A stretch of 64,000 nucleotides of DNA from Siphonodentalium dalli. Lineage: Eukaryota > Mollusca > Scaphopoda > Gadilida > Siphonodentaliidae. Below are positions 55,865-64,000 of the stretch, piece after piece. The DNA lies in the NCBI GenBank assembly GCA_032622095.1, contig CP136063.1, positions 145,937,379 to 146,001,378 of the forward strand. Reading direction: 5' to 3'. Under the pieces are notes generated by a model. That model saw only the letters and a program-made list of their open reading frames with translations, was not told where the DNA came from and made no database searches. Position 1 is the first letter of the stretch, and the number at the start of each line of letters is the position of its first letter. A program made the translations under genes and the position numbers.

Positions 55865-56389
55865 ATGTTACTTAATGGCAGACATATGTATACAAATTTG
55901 GATATTCAAGGGGTCAAGTCATCTCCTGTAGTGAATTTTTCCAAAGTGTCGGAGAAGGTTCGACAGAGTCAAAGGTATTACAAGTCAAAGGCAGACAGTG
56001 ACATGAAAGCTATATTTAATGAATTCAAGGTTGGAGACTATGTAAGAGTTAAATATAATAAGAAGGTAACTAAAGGTGAACCAGTGTTCTCCAAACCGTT
56101 AAAAGTTGTAGCTCAGAAAGCTCAGTTTACATTCGAGTTGGAGGATGGAAAAGTGTGGAATTCTTCAAAATTTTCATTATGTAAATTCCCTGTCACTGAA
56201 CAGCTTAAAAACCTTCACAATTTCAATGCTCATTTATTTTCTAATTCAAGTTGCAAGGCTGATCAGCCAGTTGCAAATAATTCTAGTTCGGATGTTGGTG
56301 GGCGTACCATAAGTAACTTTGCTGGTGACATTAGAAGAAGTGGCCGCACAGTCAGACTACCATACTGGCATTCTGACTATGTTGGTTAA
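55865..56389 (+). pseudogene. Gypsy integrase C-terminal domain and tail
   Basis: 174 codons: VSEKVRQSQRYYKSKADSDM, then FKVGDYVRVKYNKK, the SH3-like GDxVxV block of Gypsy integrase C-termini. KPLKVVAQKAQFTFELEDGK follows. It ends RRSGRTVRLPYWHSDYVG, the Arg-rich tail typical just before the 3' LTR. Present only in copy 2 because the duplication ends at 55849. Confidence 0.88.
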
Positions 56390-56466
56390 TGGTGTGCATG
56401 TCGCTCATATTTTGTATATGTCTTTATTTCCATATATATGCTTTCATTTTTATAAAGCGGGGGAAA

Positions 56467-56700
56467 TGTTATGGTTCGTTTCGGTATCTGTAACCGGAAC
56501 AATGATTCCGTGCTTTAATGTGGTACGAAGTAAAATAGAAGAAATGTGCTCTTCGTAATTTCGCATAAATAATGCTTGAATGATATATCCAGAATAAACA
56601 CAGCGATTGTTTATGAACATTAATGTCTTCTCCACCCATTGAGGCATATCACACCTGTATTTTGTGCTAGTAAACCAACATACCCAATTTCATTCCATTC
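56467..56700 (+). repeat. Candidate 3' LTR of the Gypsy element
   Basis: Starts TGTTATGGTTCG directly after a polypurine tract. It contains ATAAACACAGCG (56595), a possible polyadenylation-signal region. The end is not defined, since no clear TAACA/CA boundary was found and no 5' partner exists in this window. Confidence 0.4.
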
Positions 56701-56866
56701 AGTTCAGACTTACTATCAGACAGCCAGGCGGATGAATTACCAAAAACATAACTAACGTCGAGCTGTCTCTTAAAACTGGCATATAACAAGCTATATTATT
56801 GGTATTTATGGCCAACACGAAATGGTATGGATGCCGAAGTCTCAAGTGTGTAATCAAAAACCTTAC

Positions 56867-56982
56867 CTCGATGTGTAGTTGCCTAGCATCCCTGAATTTT
56901 ATGTTGAACTGGAATATCTGATTCTTATCAAGAAATGAATTCAGTTTCACCATGAAATGATAACTAGATTTAGGATAAGAAT
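56867..56982 (-). CDS. Patched-family protein, most upstream exon found
   Basis: 116 bp: two bases of a split codon, then 38 codons starting SYPKSSYHFMVKLNSFLDKN and ending DARQLHIE. In PTCHD3-like proteins this is the part of the second extracellular loop with a hydrophobic FL-D block just before the segment encoded by exon 40653-40811. The acceptor is ATAATTTCAG and the donor ATCGAG|GTAAGG. End phase 0 fits the next exon. The preceding exon must end with one base (phase 1). I could not find it in 56983-64000. Confidence 0.85.
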
Positions 56983-57479
56983 CTGAAATTATAAGAATCA
57001 ATGTAATTATAATATAATGCTAATGGGCCAGATTAGCTACATATTATGGTCTCTCTCAGTTCCTTTTCAAAGTTCTGCTTATTTCCGTTCAACGACAAGG
57101 CCAGAATCACAAAAGAGGTTTTCAGCAAAATTCCATACATCATCCTTTAAAAAAAATTCATGGCTCATAAGGTACTGAGACAACCAGATCTGGAACATGT
57201 ATTTATTAGTTGATTAGGTAATATGTTTAATAACAAAGTGAGTCACACTCTGCTACCCATTCGGAACAGCATAGTATAATGTTCTGGGTATGCAAAAAAT
57301 CTAGTGTTTACCAAATGTGGTTAGCATTTTGCAAGCCATCTTGAGTAATTATGTCCAAACACCAAATAGGGACACATTTAAGACAGATCAAAACAATAAA
57401 CAAATTTGATAACGAAGATAGTTCCATTTTACTTTAAAAATGGTCGAAACCTGAAAAGTCAATTTTATTCAGCAACCAC
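56983..57479. other. Intron sequence, no gene recognised
   Basis: No further Patched-family exon could be identified here on the minus strand. Confidence 0.5.
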
Positions 57480-58130
57480 AACTTGTAACCGATTGCAGGG
57501 CACGCTGGGGCAATGTCTGCCATTATCCATAATTTGCTGGCCATTTTGGCAGTCATTTTGAGCCAATGTGACAATTTTGGTTCCATTGAGTTGGAATATT
57601 CATAAGTAATGATATGTCTCACTTACATTGTGCAGAACTGCTCATTTCTTGTTGAAATATGACTAGAATCCCAAGGGTGATTTTTGGTGAAATTTTATAC
57701 CGCATTATGTAAAATCGATTTTTTCCCCAGATGTCTGGGACCAGCTGAATGGCATATTCCATTGTTCCAATGATCAGTTAACTTTTTGAAAAATACAAAA
57801 TAAAGTCGCAATTCTCAAACAGTTCTAAACAGCAGACCTTGTCTAGAAGATATTAGTGAAAAAAATAGTCATATTTTCCACTTCGGGCAGCCATTTTGTG
57901 GCCATCTTCGACGGGGAGTTCCAAAATATTTTACTATAAAAAGGTGGTAATATGTCTTAGCTTCACAAAAATAAATATATGTACATTTAACAAAATGTTC
58001 TCTCTATAATTTCCATCAAATCTGAAAAATGGCGGCCATGTTGGACGCCATCTAGTATGGTGCCCATAAAGCCACTTTGTTTGTGTTAACATTGCTTGGC
58101 AGTTGAGGAACATTATAAGGAAGAACATGA
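57480..58130. repeat. Dispersed ~650-bp repeat (copy 2)
   Basis: Direct-orientation relative of 10310-10985. It carries CATTTTGGCAGTCATTTTGA, TGAGTTGGAATATTCATAAG, TTCCAATGATCAGTTAAC-type sequence and ATGTTGGACGCCATCTAG, with roughly 75-80% identity by eye. Confidence 0.75.
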
Positions 58131-59088
58131 GTGGGGTGAAGTTAAGTACTGAGATGGGGTAGGGTGCAGGGGTACCCTATCTGCTACCAGACTAACCAGT
58201 GTATAGAGTAATCACGTCCCTACACAATGACACATCGCATGTTAAAATCCAATCATAATGACAAAACTTACATGGGATTACTGTTCCCCACCCCATCATG
58301 ATCGGGAAAATGGAAACCGAGTAAGGCTAAAATTTAATTGACCCAGTAGGTACGCGAGGAACCAAGATATTTGCTGCTAAAGTCATTATTCCTGAATAAT
58401 ACATATTAGGGTACATGGTAATACCAAAGACGTTAAGTGCTGGGGTGCACGAGTGGTCATGCCAGCCCATGGACTAGAAGCAAATGACAGTTTTCCACAT
58501 GAGTGGGTCATAAACTCGCGCATGCTTACCGCTGAATATTTTATTATGGCCTAAACTACAAAGTGACTTCAAGGATTCCTTATTCCTTTAAGTACACATA
58601 AATCAAAGTTTTCACCCATAATGGAACGAATCCAAATTCAGACAGAATGGCATTATGACACGTAAACATGCAGCCGAAAACGAACATGTCCTATAGTTTG
58701 CGGTAGTAAGTTAGTAACCTTACATCTATACTAGTGTATACCAAATACATGTAATATTGCATTTCATTCGGGTCCCGGTATATCTACATGTATAATCCGA
58801 AACGATAAGTGAACAGACAGGCATGCAGATTCCCCTGGAAGCAGCCAGAGTACCAGATCAATAACATATCTATAACATAGCACGTTCGTTTTAAGGGGAA
58901 CAGAACACTCCAATATATAGGTTCCACCTACTATTAATTAAAACATCACAGATAACAATATACATTGGTTTGGTCATGCATAGTTCATCAAGTGATCTTG
59001 ATATAACCACATATAAACACGAGGAAGTAAGCAGATGAACTATAATAGTTATTACTCTAACCGCCTTACCTGGGTCAGTTTATTGCAA
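58131..59088. other. No gene recognised
   Basis: No exon or element boundary supported in either strand. Confidence 0.5.
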
Positions 59089-60196
59089 TCTAATATATAT
59101 TTTGGGACTTCTGTTTGTTTGTCTGTTAACTATGGCCGGGAAAACGGCTGAACCGATTGAGCTCAAACTTCCAATCTAAGGTTAAAAAGTCACGGGCAGT
59201 GTTTACCGCCGTTTTGGAGAAGCTCCCAGCACCTCTTCTCCAATCCCAGTCACCAAAATGACCGTCATTGGCACTGTGGGCTTAATCGCGTTGATAGTTA
59301 AAGAGCGTTCATATCCGCAGTGTCGTTGATAAAGAGTGTATGCGTGTAGTGTGATTCGTATGTCTGGGGCCAGACGTGAGTGTGTCTGTATCCAGACATC
59401 AGCGTGTTGTGTGATTCTTATGTCTGTCTTCGTACTTTGGGGTTCAAAGGAACGAGGGAGATTTTCATCGGGTAAGTTTTTCCGCCCGAGGTGATCTTCA
59501 CATTGAAACGGGTACCCACAAACATATATATATTTTGGGACTTCTGTTTGTTTGTCTGTTAGCTATGGCCGGGAAAACGGCTGGACCGATTGAGCTCAAA
59601 CTTCCAATCTAAGGTTAAAAACACACGGACAGTGTTTACCGCCGTTTTGGAGAAGCTCACAGCACCCCTTCTCCAATCCCAGTCACCAAAATGACCGTCA
59701 TTGGCACTGTGGGGTTAATCGCGTTGATAGTTAAAGAGCGTTCGTATCCGCAGTGTCCTTGATAAAGAGCGTATGCGTGTAGTGTGATTCGTATGTCTGG
59801 GGCCAGACGTGAGTGTGTCTGTATCCAGACATCAGCGTGTTGTGTGATTCTTATGTCTGTCTTCGTACTTAGGGGTTCCAAGGAACGGGGGAGATTTTCA
59901 TCGGGTAAGTTTTTCCGCTCGAGGTGATCTTCACCTTGAAACGGGTACCCACAAACGTACCTCTTTTAGGGACGGGTACCATCACGGGACGGGTATCATC
60001 ATTTCTCTTCATTAAAAAGACAGAATTAACTGAAATTAAATAAAAAAATTAACGGATTTAGACGAAATTTTATACCTAGGGATACGTTTGTCGGGGGAGT
60101 GTTTTGGACGGGTCAAATCGTTACCCCGACCTGACCTTGACCTTCAAAATGGTCAATTCAAGGTCAAAGCCCGGACGAAGTCGGGTCACCTGCTAG
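59089..60196 (+). mobile_element. Non-autonomous Helitron-like element with duplicated 5' half
   Basis: Starts TCTAATATATATTTTGGGAC preceded by A. It ends in a hairpin region (CCCGGACGAAGTCGGG) then TCACCTG, CTAG and T, so it lies between A and T as Helitrons do. The 5' part (TTTGGGACTTCTGTTTGTTT ... ACGGGTACCCACAAAC) is present twice, offset by 433 bp (about 59095 and 59528). No Rep/helicase frame is present. Confidence 0.75.
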
Positions 60197-61205
60197 TGGT
60201 AATATATTTTGCAACAACACACTGACCAACCGTTTCCCCGTTGTGGTGTGCGTTTGGCCGTTGTGGTGTGGCGAAACGCCGTTGTGTGGTGTTTTTGGCG
60301 AAATTCGCAAGCGGGTAGGAGAGGGTCTGATCACCAACATCGGGATGGGGAGTTAATGTGCATATTTATTATAATGAGACCCCCACAGCCCTGAAGAAGG
60401 ATATTATACCCAACGAATGAGCGCTTCACTGGCTCTCTGTTTGTGTATACGGCTGAGAAATAGCCTACACAACATGCCAGGGTGGGCATTCTGACCATGG
60501 TTCCTCGAGATGAAAGCCTTATTTGCTCACCCCTGAACACAATTTGACACCCCGCTGGTATTCTCCACGTAAGAAAAATTATCCCCGATCATGCTGGTAA
60601 CGGCCACAACTCTCCAATGGCCTAAATATTCAATAAAATCCCAATCGAAGTGAGTCAACAGCAGCGAAAAAATGACAACGCCGTTGTGGTTTTAATGGCA
60701 ACAACGTTGTGGCGGGGCTGGTTTCTCGATGTTTGGCGATCATGCAGTATTTTGATGTTTTTGAGACCAGAACAAGGTGTTTCACGCCTATTTCGTATTG
60801 TGTATCCAAAATATTACATGTATTATCCGTATAAGCAATGTTTACTGGTGTATACATGCCACGTAACCCGTCCCCATAAACACGTTTTTTGTGCGCCAAA
60901 CAAGTATATTATTGTCCACATAGGCCTATACCACGGCGTGGAACGCGCGTACATCATATTTTGAATCTCTAACCAAAGCGGATTTGATTTAAAATTGATT
61001 TAAAGCGGATATAAGGGCTGTGTCCGACGGAATAAACTAGTGGATGAGGCATATAATTTCTCATTACATCTTTTATAACCAGTGGATGATAAAAACTCGG
61101 AATTTATAAAAGAAATTAGATGAAAAATAGGAATGAAATATGCACCGAATTTGAACATCAAACACTGCTTAACCGTTTAATTGATATTTGTAAAATTCAC
61201 ACATA
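60197..61205. other. GCCGTTGTGG-repeat region, no gene called
   Basis: GCCGTTGTGGTGTG motifs recur at 60237-60290 and GCCGTTGTGG again near 60681. Frames at 60209-60394 and 60650-60964 lack known domains. Confidence 0.45.
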
Positions 61206-61705
61206 TTAAAGGTACCGTCGGGTTGTCGAAAATATTCATATTTGTTCCAAACACCGTAAACAGAAAAATATTAAAACGCATACAGTTTCGTTCATATATA
61301 CCATGACCATCGCGTAAACAGCATGTCATTATAAAGATCTACTATATTTTACCAAACAAGAGCCTGATTGTGTTACAGAAGACAGCACAATGCTACTGGT
61401 TAATAACACACAAATTGTATAAACGCTCTTTATTAGTTCCATATCAGGAATTCACCAACAAAGAACGCTCTTTATGTTTACCATCATAATATAAACAAAC
61501 ACCATGCAGAAAAGTAACCTTTTATGCTTTTGTTTACATAACAATGGTCAACAATATGACAATAACATACTGTTTATGCGATATTTCTTATTGGTATACG
61601 GACAAAGTATGTCTACATTTTGATGTTCTTTCTGTTTGTGGCGGTTTTTGACGGGTGGAAATAATTTCACAGGATACCCACCGCCAAGGCCAACCGTACC
61701 TTTAA
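61206..61705. mobile_element. TTAA-flanked MITE (500 bp)
   Basis: TTAAAGGTACCGTCGGGTTG at the left and the inverted CCAACCGTACCTTTAA at the right. TTAA lies at both ends (61206-61209 and 61702-61705), as for piggyBac-type insertions. The terminal AAAGGTAC is similar to that of 35470-35924. No coding capacity. Confidence 0.7.
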
Positions 61706-62739
61706 TTTGTTCTCTCATATAGCCCACAACTCATGCACCAAATATATAACATAAAATGTACGAAGTGAGCGGCTTATAGATTACAAAGTGACGTAAGTTC
61801 CCCGTCATGTATACTCATGATACTGCTGTTTGACCAACTAAAGTTTATTTGGCGCGAATATGCGATTTGATTATAATAAACGTACTCAAAACCTACCCTC
61901 ACACTATTTCAGAAAAGTTTTACCACAATGGTATTTCCAAGAAAGCACACATATAAATATATTAGTTTCCATATATGACATATGATGGTTACGTTCATGA
62001 GTATCATGTTCTCTTATATAATACATTTTATAATCGCCGTCGAAATTCTAATTTATGAATCTGATGTATGCTATATAATAACACGTGTCTGGTCTGCTTC
62101 TTGAGTATTGTTATAAAATAGAAATAGCTTCATTGGTCCACTGCTGGAGCTTATAAACGGTAAGGATCGTTATTGGGGAGATGAGGAACATGAAATATCT
62201 TCCGATAACGCAAGGATAATTCTACCCAAAAGAAGTTATTTTTTCATTTTTTTTGTAGTATTACACACTAAACTCTCACACCACATTTAGTTAAATATTA
62301 TTTATCATGACCCAAATTCGCTTTTCTGTGTGGGTGGGTCTGGGGTAGGGCGGTGTCATTACATTTTAAATGATGCACGTTATTTTGTTAGTGTCTTTAT
62401 ACGAAATAACGCGAATTGTTCCTAAGTCCCGTATGTTATAGGAGCATGCACTGGGGGTAAAATATCTATCATTTTTCGTGGTTCATCACTAAACAAAGTT
62501 ATAAATATGTAGGTTTTGTTTGTTATTTCTATACATGTCGTTTACGTTGTAATTGTGTGTCTCAAGTATGTCCATCTAAGTTCAGGGTTAGTGGCTATAA
62601 CCAGTTTCCCTATCAGTGTTATAATTATCGCGTAAAGTTTGTACGCCTTGTTATGCAAAACAAAGTCGGGATATGTAACGTTTTGACTTTTATTTAGACA
62701 ACATAAACAAATTTATGATTGATGTAAGTCTATTATAAC
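61706..62739. other. No gene recognised
   Basis: AT-rich, with a GGGTGGGTCTGGGG tract near 62331. No exon supported. Confidence 0.5.
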
Positions 62740-63628
62740 CACCCCATGCATCCGGATATGCCCGTAGGGGAAGACATGCCCGTAGCGGAATAACCACATG
62801 GCCCGCGATTTTCACACCATTCACGGTTAGACACATGTTGCACCGAAACCAACACATACCAGTGGTTGACGGTGGTGGTACTATTTGTGGCTATATACCC
62901 AACTGTACATCAAACTTCTTTAAACATGGACGCAGTTTAATCCTATTTTATAGCGAAGTTAGGCCAAACATTGTGGCAAAATTTGCATTTCTTACATAAA
63001 ATTACGATTTCTGTGGTAACAGCCCAGACAACATAGTCTTTGCATACATTGCTATTTCCGCGGATATTCCCTTAATATAATAGACAACATTTTCAGTCAT
63101 GTTTCTACATTTTTCATAGTAAAAAATTACCATATATGCAGGTCATAGCAAGAAAATATGGCTATGTCTATAGCAGTGGTTTTACGTTTGCTATAGACAT
63201 GCCCCAAAATCAAGTGAGTGCCTCCATGGAAACTAATTTTTCGGGCACTAATATGATTGACATCGCAAACATGTCCAGTTCATTTTGAAGCTAAGATATC
63301 ATACTTTGAGAGACTGTATGTTATATAATGTGTCAATGCAAAGATTCATTAAAATTTGATAAAACCTTATATCGAGTAAGTATTTCATGTCATACTTTTC
63401 GTATAAAACCCGATTATCGAACAGTAATATGCAAATTGCGGAAACCACAACCGCTCATTTATGTAGACCTATTATCGCTGTTAACGTTTAAAAAAAATCA
63501 AGGTAAAGTAAACCGTGTTTTTATGAAATAACTTACGACAACTAAGGACGATGTGCAAATCGCGGGCCATGTGGTTATTCCGCTACGGGCATGTCTTCCG
63601 CTACGGGCATATCCGGATGCATGGGGTG
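62740..63628. mobile_element. Intact 889-bp inverted-repeat element with 5-bp target duplication
   Basis: The left end CACCCCATGCATCCGGATAT is repeated exactly inverted at the right end. The match continues through ATGCCCGTAG-GGGAAGACATG, GTAGCGGAATAACCACATGG and CCCGCGATTT, about 70 bp with only one or two mismatches. ATAAC flanks both sides (62735-62739 and 63629-63633). Inside each terminal repeat ATGCCCGTAGCGGAA-type sequence occurs twice. A 67-codon plus frame at 63328-63531 is unrecognised, so the element is probably non-autonomous. Confidence 0.88.
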
Positions 63629-63633
63629 ATAAC

Positions 63634-64000
63634 ATAAACTCTGTATTTTAGTATTCTGTCTGACTATTTTAAACAGCAATCATCATCTCGAAGGCCATTA
63701 TGAGGTTACATATCATGACACGGGTGAATACAATGAGAAATATCTGTCCACCTGATATACAGAATTTCAACCAACTTTTCGGTCGTATATTCAAACTAAA
63801 TATACCAAAACCATACAGCATATAAGGCAAAAAAAAAAACATCTGTGTTTCCGGTTTCCCGACCTACCTGCCGAAATTGGGTCGACCTGGATTTGTTTTT
63901 GAAAATTTTCCACATTTTTTTTATGCATGTAAAATTGACACTTTTTGTCCATCAGCTTTGTCATCTACTATAAAGATAAAGGCTGGAAAATAAACCATGG
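63634..64000. other. No gene recognised
   Basis: End of the window. AT-rich sequence without supported features. Confidence 0.5.

Larger units (their letters stand above)
53363..56466 (+). mobile_element. Gypsy element, tandem copy 2 (longer but decayed)
   Basis: Holds RT, RNase H, integrase and C-terminal tail in Ty3/Gypsy order, broken by several stops and frameshifts. No gag or intact protease was recognised. It runs to a polypurine tract at 56454-56466 (AAAGCGGGGGAAA) next to a TG that may begin the 3' LTR. Everything before 55850 is duplicated in copy 1 except the 919 bp lost there. Confidence 0.92.

Noticed and set aside
60650-60964. 104-codon plus-strand frame with Cys/His residues
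   Set aside because: No known motif, an opposing frame of similar length, and no splice or promoter support.

Overview
This is AT-rich animal nuclear DNA, gene-poor and dominated by transposable elements and tandem repeats. There are spliced exons with GT/AG junctions, animal-type LINEs, Ty3/Gypsy pol remnants, Helitron-like ends and many inverted-repeat elements. There is no bacterial gene organisation. The mix suggests a marine invertebrate, perhaps a mollusc or other lophotrochozoan, but the window does not prove the phylum.

The one host gene I can assemble with confidence lies on the minus strand. Six exons (56867-56982, 40653-40811, 18616-18741, 16427-16571, 10107-10228, 8227-8421) have matching splice phases. 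Together they encode the C-terminal ~286 residues of a Patched/PTCHD3-like membrane protein, ending in a stop and a polyadenylation signal at 8214-8219. Its upstream exons were not found and probably lie beyond position 64000. Introns of about 16 kb and 22 kb are filled with mobile DNA.

Layout: 1-2015 minisatellites; 3052-7677 a fold-back region whose arms are CCATGGT-rich tandem arrays; 8214-10228 the last two exons; 10986-15482 a 4.5-kb element with ~0.9-kb terminal inverted repeats around a decayed HEEADT-family gene; 16427-18741 two exons separated by a composite inverted-repeat/minisatellite element; 19282-20857 a near-perfect 788-bp tandem duplication; 22348-22775 an unknown open exon-like stretch cut by a LINE; 22785-26500 a CR1/L2-like LINE (minus); 27118-32025 a two-ORF LINE (plus); 32538-37090 repeats, TTAA-flanked MITEs and a LINE 3' remnant; 38823-39945 a Helitron-like element; 40653-40811 exon; 41592-50410 nested elements, including two opposed copies of a CAGAGTCG-ended element, a 2.2-kb inverted-repeat element with candidate membrane-protein exons, and a Gypsy pol fragment; 51795-56700 a tandemly duplicated, decayed Gypsy element; 56867-56982 exon; 59089-60196 a second Helitron-like element; 61206-61705 a TTAA MITE; 62740-63628 an intact inverted-repeat element with a 5-bp target duplication.

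No operon-like cooperation is present. The host gene is a scaffold and the rest is layered insertion and duplication. The points most worth a second look are the fold-back elements with tandem-repeat arms, the HEEADT-family element, the possible exon capture at 47351-47965, and the Gypsy duplication with a changed integrase motif.
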